From NCBI GenBank assembly GCA_024760545.1, contig CP060501.1, positions 248,001-312,000 of the forward strand: 64,000 nucleotides of DNA, written 5' to 3'. Every line of letters begins with the position of its first letter. Positions within the stretch are counted from its first letter, which is position 1. Under the pieces are notes generated by a model. The model saw only the letters and a program-made list of their open reading frames with translations. It searched no databases and had not been told where the DNA came from. A program made the position numbers and the translations under genes. This stretch comes from Nitrospira sp. Its GTDB lineage: Bacteria; Nitrospirota; Nitrospiria; Nitrospirales; Nitrospiraceae. Below are positions 16,609 through 24,175 of the stretch, in pieces.

Positions 16609-17311
16609 ACCTTTTCAATAAGTTCGAGAACTTTCCCGTTCACAGCAGTCTCCACTGTCACGGTTCCAATTGGATCCACAGCCTCTTCCAGCTTGGTGTG
16701 GCTCGGCTCAGGGTGAGCGGGAATAGGCTTACCGAAGCTAGCCACTGTCTCAGTCGCGGTCTTCACGTGGGTGGGGAGTGGTGAGCATAGCGACGCACCA
16801 GACCTGTGCTACTGTGCCGTAGCAATACGGCGATGGGCCCTCGGAAAGGTATGTCGTAAAGAGTGCCAGGTCACACCTCAAGCTTGAGAGGGAACAAAGA
16901 CTCGCGAACAGAGGTTAGGCTGATCCATCCATATAGCTGGATTCTCAGAGGGAAAGACCCACTTCCATTGCTGCCACTGTTGGAACCATCTCAATATCGC
17001 TATGGCTTCTTCATTAAAATGGGAGTACTGCACCTTGCCGGCCTTTGTCGGTGGCAAAGTCAGTTTACCTCGGTCTAAGTCTACGTTGGCCAACTTCGCT
17101 CAGGATCCATATGGATGAGCCAGCTTGTCCAGCAAGGCAGATTCTTCCTCCCAGGTCAGAAATCTGGTTTGCTCAGTCGATACCTCGGGAAGGATCGTAC
17201 CGGCGAAGGAGGTTTTTCTCAACTTTTCCATCCCGAACTGCCTTGTTGATGATTTGGCGCATAAACTTAATGTAATTCATGATGTTTTGAGCAGCGAACC
17301 CTTCCTATGAT
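16609..17311 (-). pseudogene. Decayed integrase of element B
   Basis: Fragments in different frames align with the intact integrase at 2322-3518: a middle segment WVFPSENPA (about 16940-16970) and the C-terminal TETVASFGKP, then GTVTVETAVNGK and GPGDGI next to the att site. The active-site region with HxxR and Tyr is disrupted, and sequence before the middle third is missing beyond ~17311, where the DsbA-like gene begins. Its position directly beside an att remnant copies the arrangement of the intact integrase at tRNA-Gly. Confidence 0.85.
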
Positions 17312-17316
17312 TAAGA

Positions 17317-18354
17317 TTACTTGCTCAGAAGTGAGTCGATCATTGCCTGAAAATCAGATAACGGTCTTGCGCCGATTAATGGGCGCCCGTTAATAAAAAA
17401 GGTCGGGGTACTGGTCACTCCGAGTTTCAGCCCTTCTCGAAGGTCCTTTAATACCTCATCGCGATAGCGGTTTTCCTTCATGCAAGCGTCGAACGATGTC
17501 TGATGCAGTCCCAACTCTTCAGCGAGAGCGGAGAAATTCCAGCCGACTACCGAGGCCGGTCGAGTGAACAAAGCGTCATGATATTCCCAAAATCGGTTCT
17601 GCTCGGCGGCACACTGGGCTGCTTGAGCAGCAAGCTGAGCCTGCCGATGATTCGGGCCTGGGAAATCGCGGTAGACCAACTTCAATTTGTTTGGATACTT
17701 GACTAAGAGTTCTTTGAGAATGGGTACGCTACGTCTGCAATAGGGACACTCAAAGTCAGAAAACTCGATGATCGTTACTGGAGCTTCGGCGGCACCAATC
17801 CAAGGATCGTCATCGGCACTGACATTCAGCACAGGTAGTTCTGGTTGAGGAAGATTCACATGGATCTTGGTATTTCGTCGTAATTGAACCAACAGTGCTT
17901 GGCGAATTCTGGATACATCCTCGGTGGTCTGCTTATTACGTCGAATTGGGCCAGGCAGATTGGCGAGTTTGACGATTGTTTCAGATTCGCCTGCTTCCTC
18001 AATGAGAACAGGAATGGATATGCCCACTCTGGCGGCTTCGGCCGCAAGTAGCTCCTCTTCGATGAGGTGTTGTACCGACTCATTCAGCAGCTTGGCCCGC
18101 TGCGCTTCTACCTGGTACAGAGGAAGAGCGACAGCCTGTTCAATTTCCGTCAGCGTGATAGAACGTGTTCCGATTGTGGCAACCACCTGTGCTCTGTCTT
18201 TGGAAACCGAGGGCTTCTGGAAGGGTACCGTTGAATTGAAATGTCCTGTTATGAACAGGAGTATAGACAGACCTCCGATGCCGCCTACTATTCCAGCTAG
18301 TGATGAGATTTTCACTATTACCTCGTGGATGATCTTTTCAAGGTAGCAATACAC
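17317..18354 (-). CDS. DsbA-family thioredoxin-fold protein with N-terminal SurA-like region
   Basis: A 345-residue membrane-anchored periplasmic protein. One N-terminal transmembrane helix (~14-38) is followed by a helical SurA/parvulin-N-like segment (~60-165; ATIGTRSITLTEIEQAVALPLY). The thioredoxin fold (~185-345) has the redox motif C203-P-Y-C206 and the cis-Pro loop TSTPTFFINGRPL. It probably oxidises or isomerises disulfides in exported proteins, perhaps those of the Tad pilus or copper proteins nearby. It abuts the integrase pseudogene, so its C-terminus marks one end of element B cargo. Confidence 0.85.
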   Translation of the reverse strand: MYCYLEKIIHEVIVKISSLAGIVGGIGGLSILLFITGHFNSTVPFQKPSVSKDRAQVVATIGTRSITLTEIEQAVALPLYQVEAQRAKLLNESVQHLIEEELLAAEAARVGISIPVLIEEAGESETIVKLANLPGPIRRNKQTTEDVSRIRQALLVQLRRNTKIHVNLPQPELPVLNVSADDDPWIGAAEAPVTIIEFSDFECPYCRRSVPILKELLVKYPNKLKLVYRDFPGPNHRQAQLAAQAAQCAAEQNRFWEYHDALFTRPASVVGWNFSALAEELGLHQTSFDACMKENRYRDEVLKDLREGLKLGVTSTPTFFINGRPLIGARPLSDFQAMIDSLLSK

Positions 18355-18815
18355 GATTAGAAATCCAGCAATTCCTGAGAACCAGAACCGAGTTAATGCA
18401 GCATGACCACACTCACATGGCTGATGGTGGTCGGCACGCTCTGTGTGGGGCCTCCTATTGCCACGGGGGTCTTATCACTGTCCAACCAACGCTGCGATAG
18501 GAGCTGGGTTGCAGCACTACGGTCAAAGCCTTTGGGAGCGTGGGTTCGTGTTTTCGTAATTCAAGAGTAAGGTAGGTTTCCCCTTCCAAAGCAGTACCCT
18601 GTCCGTATATGCGGCCCCCTCCCAGCTTGGTATGGGCAGAAGACCGGATCCGTTCTAGCCTCGGTCACATGGGTCGTATTGAACAGAAAACCAAAGAGGC
18701 GACGTTCCAATAGGGTACACAAACCTAACCGGGACAAGTGTTAATCAAGGAAGGATGAAAAGGAAGCAATGCATGACACTGCCGAAGAGCGCTGACGCAA
18801 GGAGACGACCTTAGT
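18355..18815. other. 461 bp intergenic before the sigma-54 activator gene
   Basis: No credible gene is seen on either strand. It separates divergent dsbA-like and activator genes and should hold both promoters; none matches a consensus closely enough to annotate. Confidence 0.4.
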
Positions 18816-19817
18816 ATGCTTAAATGGGATGAAACTCTGATCGGGAACAGCAGGTGTTTTCTTCGTGTCAAAAGCATGATTCCGCTCGTAAGCAGGTCCA
18901 AGTCGACAGTATTGATCTCAGGGGAGACAGGGACAGGAAAGGAATTGTTTGCTCGCGCGGTTCATTATTCGAGTGAGCGGAGAGGAAAACCATTCGTGCC
19001 CGTGAATTGTGCGGCCTTGCCGGATTATCTGGTGGAAAACGAGTTGTTCGGTCACAGCAAGGGTGCGTTCACTGGCGCACTCGTCGAAAAACATGGGCTG
19101 TTTTACGAGGCGGATGGAGGGACCTTGTTCCTCGACGAGATCAATAGCCTCAATATGGTGGCTCAGAGCAAACTCTTGCGTGTGCTTCAGGATCAGGAAT
19201 TCAGACCGCTGGGCTCCACAAAAAGTCGAGTGGTCGATGTGAAAATCGTGGCCGCCACAAACACAGATTTGCGGTATTTGGTTGAAGCCCGCCAATTCCG
19301 CGAAGATTTGTTCTATCGATTGAATGTGTTATCCCTGGTGCTTCCTCCGCTGCGTGACAGAAGGGAAGATATTCCCGAGTTGGCCAGACAGTTTCTGAAG
19401 CGCGCCGTTGGTGAATTTGCAAAGGGCGATGTTCAACTATCTGCCGATGCCATTACGAAGCTGATGAACTATGCATGGCCGGGTAATGTAAGGGAGTTGC
19501 AGAGCGTAATACACCGCGCAACAGCGATGGCGAAGGGCGATGCACTTGAAGTTTCGGACCTTGACTTGCCTGATTATAAACCGTCTGGATCAGCCGCGAT
19601 ATATGTGCCAGAGCGGATAATCATCGATAAGTGCGGCTTTCAGGCTATGAAGGCGAAGATGATCGATGAGTTCGAGCGGACATATCTGAGTCAGATTCTT
19701 ACCGAGCACCAGGGGAATATTTCCAAGGCTGCACGAGCGGCGCAAAAAGAGCGCCGTGCCTTCCAACGGTTGCTCCATAAACACGGTCTCGATCGTCGTA
19801 TTTTTTCTGCGGCATAG
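18816..19817 (+). CDS. Sigma-54-dependent transcriptional activator lacking a sensory domain
   Basis: A 333-residue AAA+ enhancer-binding protein. Walker A GETGTGKE is at residues 36-43, the sigma-54 contact loop GAFTGA at 83-88, Walker B LFLDEI at 104-109, the arginine-finger region FREDLFYRLNVL follows, and a Fis-type helix-turn-helix occupies the last ~50 residues (QGNISKAARAAQKERRAFQRLL). The AAA+ domain begins almost at residue 1, so there is no receiver or GAF domain; such proteins are constitutively competent or controlled by a partner, as with PspF/HrpR. Sigma-54-type promoters at 19921, 21325 and 21534 suggest it activates the neighbouring pilus genes. Confidence 0.92.
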   Translation: MLKWDETLIGNSRCFLRVKSMIPLVSRSKSTVLISGETGTGKELFARAVHYSSERRGKPFVPVNCAALPDYLVENELFGHSKGAFTGALVEKHGLFYEADGGTLFLDEINSLNMVAQSKLLRVLQDQEFRPLGSTKSRVVDVKIVAATNTDLRYLVEARQFREDLFYRLNVLSLVLPPLRDRREDIPELARQFLKRAVGEFAKGDVQLSADAITKLMNYAWPGNVRELQSVIHRATAMAKGDALEVSDLDLPDYKPSGSAAIYVPERIIIDKCGFQAMKAKMIDEFERTYLSQILTEHQGNISKAARAAQKERRAFQRLLHKHGLDRRIFSAA

Positions 19818-19920
19818 TGTTGATGGGTAGCCGTGCGTTGCCTGAGGAGTGATCGCCGCAGCCGAAATGATCAGGCCGCGTATCAATAAACATTTCACGG
19901 TGATCCGTGAGAGTTTCGCT

Positions 19921-19936
19921 CGGCATCGGGTTTGCT
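19921..19936 (+). promoter_or_regulatory. Sigma-54-like promoter before the winged-helix gene
   Basis: CGGCATCGGGTTTGCT has GG, ten bases, GC and a perfect TTTGCT -12 box. The predicted start (~19947) nearly coincides with the GTG at 19951, which would make the message leaderless unless translation begins at GTG 19987/19990. An inverted repeat TCACGG-N4-CCGTGA (19895-19910) lies just upstream. Confidence 0.45.
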
Positions 19937-19950
19937 GTTGACCAGCGACT

Positions 19951-20268
19951 GTGGAAAGTCCGGATCAGTATCCAACTAGCAACAGTGTGGTGCGGCTCCT
20001 ACTCTGGTATCTCCAATCGCATCCAGACGCGAAGGATACGGCTGAGGGGATCGAGCACTGGTGGCTTCGCGCGCACGGCGTTACTGTCGATCGAATGGGT
20101 GTGAGAAAAGCTCTCAATGATCTCGTCGCAAGGGGTTGGCTTATCCGGAGAGGAAGCATGTCTGAATGTCAGATCTATGGCTTGAACCCAACACGAAGAA
20201 GGGAACTGCAGCAGGTGTTGGAATCAAATATCGAAGACCTTCGATCAAATGGGCGATCAAGGCCATAG
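19951..20268 (+). CDS. Small winged-helix-like protein
   Basis: Up to 105 residues from GTG 19951; in-frame GTG codons at 19987 and 19990 are alternatives and no start has a clear ribosome site. The pattern of helices (VVRLLLWYLQSHPD, VDRMGVRKALNDLVARGWL) followed by a short hairpin (LIRRGSMSECQIYGLNP) resembles winged-helix DNA-binding domains. It lies between the sigma-54 activator and the pilus genes and converges on the TPR lipoprotein gene. A regulatory role is plausible but unproven. Confidence 0.55.
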   Translation: MESPDQYPTSNSVVRLLLWYLQSHPDAKDTAEGIEHWWLRAHGVTVDRMGVRKALNDLVARGWLIRRGSMSECQIYGLNPTRRRELQQVLESNIEDLRSNGRSRP

Positions 20269-20277
20269 GATGCCACC

Positions 20278-21282
20278 CTATGGACAGGAGCCCACCTCGG
20301 ACGCATTCGATGCAGCCGTTCCATTAGCGGCGTTAGGGACTGCTTGACGGGCAAGCCGAAGATTCTCCGAAGCCTTCTCATAGTATTGCGGACTGAGTTC
20401 GATGGCCTTCTCGAAGCAGACGACGGCTTTCTTGGTGTGGCCGACCCCGAGGAGGGCGACGCCGAGGTTGTTATAGGCGCGTGGTTCATCCGTCGCTTTT
20501 TTGAAGGTATTGAGTGCATCGACAAACCGGCGACGATGGGTATAGGCGATGCCCAAGTTATTAAAGAGCTTAGCAGAGTTAGAACCGGCTGCAATGGCCT
20601 GCTCATAAGCCTCGATGGCAGATTCGTAATTGCCGCTCAGGGCATAAGCGAGACCAAGATTATTCAACACGCTCGGTTCGCGCGGTCGATAGATTAGAGC
20701 TGCATGATAGGACGTAATGGCATCGATATGGAGTTTTTTCTGGTCATACAAGAGGCCGAGTAAGTTATGAGATTGCCAGCTCGATGGATCAAGCATGATG
20801 GCCTTCGTTAAAGCCTTCTCGGATTCTGCCAACTTACCCTGGCGCAAGTAGATCTGCCCGACGCCCTCGTAAACCTGCGCAGAATTGGGCTCACGCGTCT
20901 GTAGGTCTTGAAACTGCGTCAGGGCTTGATCGAGCAAGCCCTGTTGTAAAAGCGTCTGTCCTAGCTTGAGGCGGACTGAGTTACGGGTGGGATCGGCCTT
21001 TAACGCTTTGTCGTAGTGTAAACTCGCCAGCAGATAATTCCGAGTTTGCGCATCGAGATCTCCCTTGCGTTCATGCTCTTCCGCCGTCAGTTCAGGAGTC
21101 GTGGAAGTTGCCTCAGCCAAGTGTTCTTGTTGCTTCTTCTGCTCATCCACGAGCTTGCGATATTCCGCCATATCAGTAGCTGAAGTGATCTGATCTTTGG
21201 CCCACCCGCAAGCGGTTAACGCCGAGGTTCCGACCACGAGCCCCATCGAGAGCCATAGTCTTCGAGGTTGTCGAGATATCAT
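20278..21282 (-). CDS. tadD: TPR lipoprotein, TadD-like
   Basis: A 334-residue outer-membrane-type lipoprotein. The start at ATG 21282 is chosen because GAGGAG lies ~8 bases upstream and it places a lipobox (SALTAC) about 25 residues in. The remainder is a coiled segment and about seven tetratricopeptide repeats (for example YLLASLHYDKALKADPT, SAQVYEGVGQIYLRQGKLAE, NNLGLAYALSGNYESAIEAY). TadD-type TPR lipoproteins assist secretin assembly in Tad pilus systems, fitting the divergent flp operon. The open frame continues upstream to 21657 but that part is not protein-like. A sigma-54-type promoter at 21325-21340 gives a short leader. Confidence 0.85.
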   Translation of the reverse strand: MISRQPRRLWLSMGLVVGTSALTACGWAKDQITSATDMAEYRKLVDEQKKQQEHLAEATSTTPELTAEEHERKGDLDAQTRNYLLASLHYDKALKADPTRNSVRLKLGQTLLQQGLLDQALTQFQDLQTREPNSAQVYEGVGQIYLRQGKLAESEKALTKAIMLDPSSWQSHNLLGLLYDQKKLHIDAITSYHAALIYRPREPSVLNNLGLAYALSGNYESAIEAYEQAIAAGSNSAKLFNNLGIAYTHRRRFVDALNTFKKATDEPRAYNNLGVALLGVGHTKKAVVCFEKAIELSPQYYEKASENLRLARQAVPNAANGTAASNASEVGSCP

Positions 21283-21324
21283 CACTGCCAGCTCCTCTGG
21301 TGTGAGTTGTGAGTGTACAGAGTC

Positions 21325-21340
21325 AGCATGCCGCGAGCCT
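21325..21340 (-). promoter_or_regulatory. Sigma-54-like promoter of the TPR lipoprotein gene
   Basis: On the minus strand AGGCTCGCGGCATGCT: GG, ten bases, GC, with good -24 and -12 cores. Start predicted near 21314, 32 bases before the ATG. Confidence 0.45.
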
Positions 21341-21352
21341 GACCATTGGTCA
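21340..21352. promoter_or_regulatory. Palindrome TGACCATTGGTCA between divergent pilus promoters
   Basis: A perfect 13-bp palindrome touching the -24 side of the minus-strand promoter, in the gap between tadD-like and flp. A second short palindrome CTGAT-TACG-ATCAG lies at 21368-21381. Either could bind a regulator. Confidence 0.35.
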
Positions 21353-21533
21353 AACAAAACCATTTTTCTGATTACGATCAGGGCAGCGGTCCCAGCTGAA
21401 TCCGTGCACTGCGGCGCCGAAGCCCTAGTTTCAGGCTGTTTGGCAATCTTAGTCTGAGGCGCGCGTGCCGCAGGTGATGTGAAGTCAACGGGCGTGTGCT
21501 GAAAAATCATCAAGTTTGGAGAGACACCAGATC

Positions 21534-21549
21534 TGGCCAGCCACTTGCT
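21534..21549 (+). promoter_or_regulatory. Sigma-54-like promoter of the flp-tad operon
   Basis: TGGCCAGCCACTTGCT has a TGGC -24 core and TTGCT -12 box at the correct ten-base spacing. The predicted start is near 21560, about 160 bases before the pilin ATG. Confidence 0.55.
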
Positions 21550-21719
21550 ATGTACTGGACCAATGACATGCTGACTTGGCTGTGAACAGACGAGCAAGAA
21601 AAAGGAGGTGAAAACAGTTCTGAGAGACGCCACTGGTCGCACGCGAAGGAGCGGCAAGTCATAAAAACTGTCCTGGCTGCATTAGATTCAATCTTAAAAA
21701 TCTAAGAAAGGGATTACCC

Positions 21720-21887
21720 ATGTTGAACGTCATTCGTCAGTTTGTGAAGGAAGAAGAAGGCGCCTCTGCAGCGGAATATGCCATCCTGCTGGGGTTGATC
21801 GCGCTCGGAATGGTTGCCGGTACCACGTTGTTAGGTAACGCCATCGGCACGTCTCTCACCAATGCCGCAGGCATTGTTGCGAGCTAA
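21720..21887 (+). CDS. flp: Flp/Fap-type major pilin
   Basis: A 55-residue prepilin. After a short basic leader it has the Flp signature EEEGASAAEYAILLGLIALG, in which the A24-type peptidase cuts in the GA region before the conserved Glu-Tyr, leaving a hydrophobic assembly helix. GAAAGGG precedes the ATG. It is the first gene of the Tad locus and is followed by a stable stem-loop and the prepilin peptidase gene. It would polymerise into the adhesive Flp pilus. Being only 55 residues, it is easily overlooked. Confidence 0.95.
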   Translation: MLNVIRQFVKEEEGASAAEYAILLGLIALGMVAGTTLLGNAIGTSLTNAAGIVAS

Positions 21888-21910
21888 GTGCACCTATGCG
21901 GCTTCGGGGC

Positions 21911-21934
21911 GGTTGGCCCATGCGTGGGCCAGCC
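21911..21934 (+). terminator. Stem-loop after flp (attenuator or mRNA stabiliser)
   Basis: GGTTGGCCCA pairs with TGGGCCAGCC around TGCG, a ten-pair stem with one G-U. There is no U-tract, so partial termination or 3' protection is likelier than full termination; this would give excess pilin over the downstream proteins. Confidence 0.5.
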
Positions 21935-22012
21935 GGTCTCCGGCAAGACACTTGAGCCGGCGAGACGTGAAGGCGTGAAGAGAGTTTGGCAAGTGAGGAC
22001 GACCGCGGAGGC

Positions 22013-22543
22013 ATGACCTTGGAACTATCGATCATTATCCTCTTGTTGGTTACAGTGCTCGGCACGGCGATCGTGACGGATCTTCGATCATCCCGCATTC
22101 CGAACTGGCTCACCTTTCCGGCAATGGGCCTTGGCATTCTCATTCAGGCCTGGATCGGTGGTCTAACCGGTGCCCTATCCAGCTTGGCCGGCCTTGGCCT
22201 GGGAACGGGACTGTTCTTCCTGCTGTATCTCAGTAAGGCGCTTGGAGCAGGAGATGTGAAATTAATGGCGGCGATTGGTGCGATGCTCGGTCCCTCTGCT
22301 GTCCTCTCCGTTGTTGCGCTCTCCATGATGGTGGGTGGTGTCTATGCGTTGGGTGCCATGGGCTATCAATGGGGGCTCACCGCAACATCCAGGAAATTAG
22401 CGTGTGCGACCTACGGAACGGTGATGACCGGCGGAGCGACTGGGGTGAGGGAGTTACAGTTGCCGTTTAAATTGCGGTATGGACTGGCGATCGCCGTTGG
22501 TACCCTACTGTTTCTCGGGGGGGTCCGACCGTTTGGGGGGTAG
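22013..22543 (+). CDS. cpaA: Prepilin peptidase TadV/CpaA (A24 family)
   Basis: A 176-residue integral membrane aspartic peptidase that matures Flp prepilin and TadE/F pseudopilins. The catalytic aspartates lie in TDLRSSRIPNWLT (about residue 21-33) and AGDVKLMAAIGA (~75). Five or six hydrophobic segments are visible and, as usual for TadV, no N-methylation domain. ATG 22013 follows CGGAGG; an upstream in-frame start at 21986 is less likely. Confidence 0.92.
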   Translation: MTLELSIIILLLVTVLGTAIVTDLRSSRIPNWLTFPAMGLGILIQAWIGGLTGALSSLAGLGLGTGLFFLLYLSKALGAGDVKLMAAIGAMLGPSAVLSVVALSMMVGGVYALGAMGYQWGLTATSRKLACATYGTVMTGGATGVRELQLPFKLRYGLAIAVGTLLFLGGVRPFGG

Positions 22544-22667
22544 GCATAGCGCGGGACTGCGCTAGGGTTGACCAAGTAACTACTCGTTGGTCCCATGCGC
22601 GAGAGTAACCTATGAACAGGGCACAAACCAGAAATCACATGGGTGGGATTGAAGAGGAGGATGGGCA

Positions 22668-23489
22668 ATGAAACGGTATCGGCCTCTGGCGTTTTTCGGA
22701 TTGTCGGTCGTCTTCGGCATCATCACGAGTGTTCTCGTATTTTCCTGGCTCCAAAACGAGAAGAACCGGTTGATGGCCGCTCCATTGCCTACGAGTGCGA
22801 ATATCCAAGTGGTGATGGCCAATGCCGATATCGCGTGGGGAACTAAGCTCACACCCGAGATGGTCATGCTGCAGGAGGTGCCACCCGGTGTGATTCCGGA
22901 AGGACACTTTACAACCGTCGAGGCGGTCAAAGACCGGGTGCTCCTGGCGAATGTGAAGCGGAATGAGCTGCTCATGGAATCGAAATTGGCTCCCGTCGGG
23001 ACGAGCGGAGGAGTTGCAGCCGTGACCGATGTGAATATGCGGGCCATGTCAGTGAAGGTCGATGATGTGATCGGAGTTGCCGGGTTTATCAAGCCGGCTG
23101 ATCGAGTCGATGTCATGGTGACCATTGAACTGGTTCCAGGGAAACCGGAGCAGACTGTGTCCAAGACGATTTTAGAGAATGTGAAGGTATTGGCCGCCGG
23201 CACGCAGATGGAACGGAAGGGGAAAGACGAAGAGCCGGTGCAGGTGCAAGTCATCACGGTCGAAGTGGACGTAGACGACGCGGAGAAGCTGGCATTGGCG
23301 TCGACCCAGGGGAAATTGCGGCTGGCACTTCGGAATTCCCTCAACAGCGAAAAAGTGATGACCAAAGGGGCAAAGGTCGGATCGTTGTTAAGTTCATATC
23401 GTCCCAAGGCGGCTGTGACTGATAACGGCGAAGGCGGTTTTCGGGTCGAGATCATCAAGGGTGATGTCCGTAAGGAAATAATGTTTTAG
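22668..23489 (+). CDS. cpaB: Flp pilus assembly protein CpaB/RcpC
   Basis: A 273-residue protein with an N-terminal membrane anchor (~7-25) and a SAF domain (~45-105; ANADIAWGTKLTPEMVML, VLLANVKRNELLMESKL), then the RcpC beta domain with VDVMVTIE and VQVQVITVEVDVDDAEKLALA. It ends VEIIKG-x8-F, the usual CpaB tail. It acts in the periplasm with the secretin. GAGGAGG precedes the ATG. Confidence 0.92.
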   Translation: MKRYRPLAFFGLSVVFGIITSVLVFSWLQNEKNRLMAAPLPTSANIQVVMANADIAWGTKLTPEMVMLQEVPPGVIPEGHFTTVEAVKDRVLLANVKRNELLMESKLAPVGTSGGVAAVTDVNMRAMSVKVDDVIGVAGFIKPADRVDVMVTIELVPGKPEQTVSKTILENVKVLAAGTQMERKGKDEEPVQVQVITVEVDVDDAEKLALASTQGKLRLALRNSLNSEKVMTKGAKVGSLLSSYRPKAAVTDNGEGGFRVEIIKGDVRKEIMF

Positions 23490-23508
23490 AGATTGAGGGA
23501 GGCGCGCA

Positions 23509-24141
23509 ATGTTGCTTAGACAGGATCGATCACGCGTTCATGGACGGTGGGTAGTGGCTCTGGTCTGCGGCGGGATGCTGCTGGCAGGGCCATTGACTGC
23601 CATGGCAAAGAGTAGCGACATCCAGCTGGTATCCTTCTCAAAAGATTCTCAGCAGCTCAGCCTGGTGGTGGGCAAGTCGACGGTGGTCACCATGCCCGTG
23701 CCCATCAAGCGGGCGTCCCTGGCGGATCCGCATATTGCCGACGCGATGGTACTGAGCCCAAAGCAGATTTATGTGACCGGCAAGGGATACGGCACGACCA
23801 ATCTGACCCTGTGGGGGAAGGATGACCAAGTGCTTGCTATACTTGACCTAGACGTCGGGGTGGATCTTGTCCGATTCAAACAGCAATTGGCCGAATTGCT
23901 GCCAGATGAAACCAATATTCGCATGAGGGGTGCGCATGACCATGTGACGCTGTTCGGGACTGTGTCGAGCGAGGCGCGTCTCAGTCAGATTCTGGCGGTG
24001 GCTGAAGCTTATGCCCCAAAGAAAGTCCTGAATTTTCTCAAGATCTATCCCGAGCCGCCTGGAAGCAAGGGGCATCCTGATGTCCAGACGGTTACGATTG
24101 AAGTGATCAAGGGGACGTCGGTGAATTCGGTGAAGTTCTAA
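23509..24141 (+). CDS. Secretin-less paralogue of the CpaC N-terminal domains
   Basis: A 210-residue exported protein (signal peptide ending near AMAKS). Residues ~40-180 parallel, almost motif by motif, the N-terminal part of the CpaC secretin encoded next: VVGKSTVVTMPVPIKRASLA, LSPKQIYVTGKGYGTTNLTLW, LPDETNIRMRGAHDHVTLFGT and AEAYAPKKVLN each have a counterpart. The secretin barrel is missing. The last 15 residues (IEVIKG...VKF) instead look like the CpaB tail. It was probably made by local duplication of cpaC and may form an extra periplasmic ring or an adaptor between CpaB and the secretin. Confidence 0.75.
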   Translation: MLLRQDRSRVHGRWVVALVCGGMLLAGPLTAMAKSSDIQLVSFSKDSQQLSLVVGKSTVVTMPVPIKRASLADPHIADAMVLSPKQIYVTGKGYGTTNLTLWGKDDQVLAILDLDVGVDLVRFKQQLAELLPDETNIRMRGAHDHVTLFGTVSSEARLSQILAVAEAYAPKKVLNFLKIYPEPPGSKGHPDVQTVTIEVIKGTSVNSVKF

Positions 24142-24175
24142 CGTGTCGGGCAGTTGGCAAGAAGGCGGGAGGAAT

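Noticed and set aside
19895-19910. TCACGG-N4-CCGTGA palindrome as an activator site for the promoter at 19921
   Set aside because: It lies only about 12 bp from the -24 element, too close for a normal sigma-54 enhancer; left as an unexplained inverted repeat.
21285-21657. N-terminal extension of the TPR lipoprotein frame
   Set aside because: The extra ~125 residues have no protein-like pattern and would bury the lipoprotein signal; a good ribosome site and a sigma-54-like promoter point to the start at 21282.
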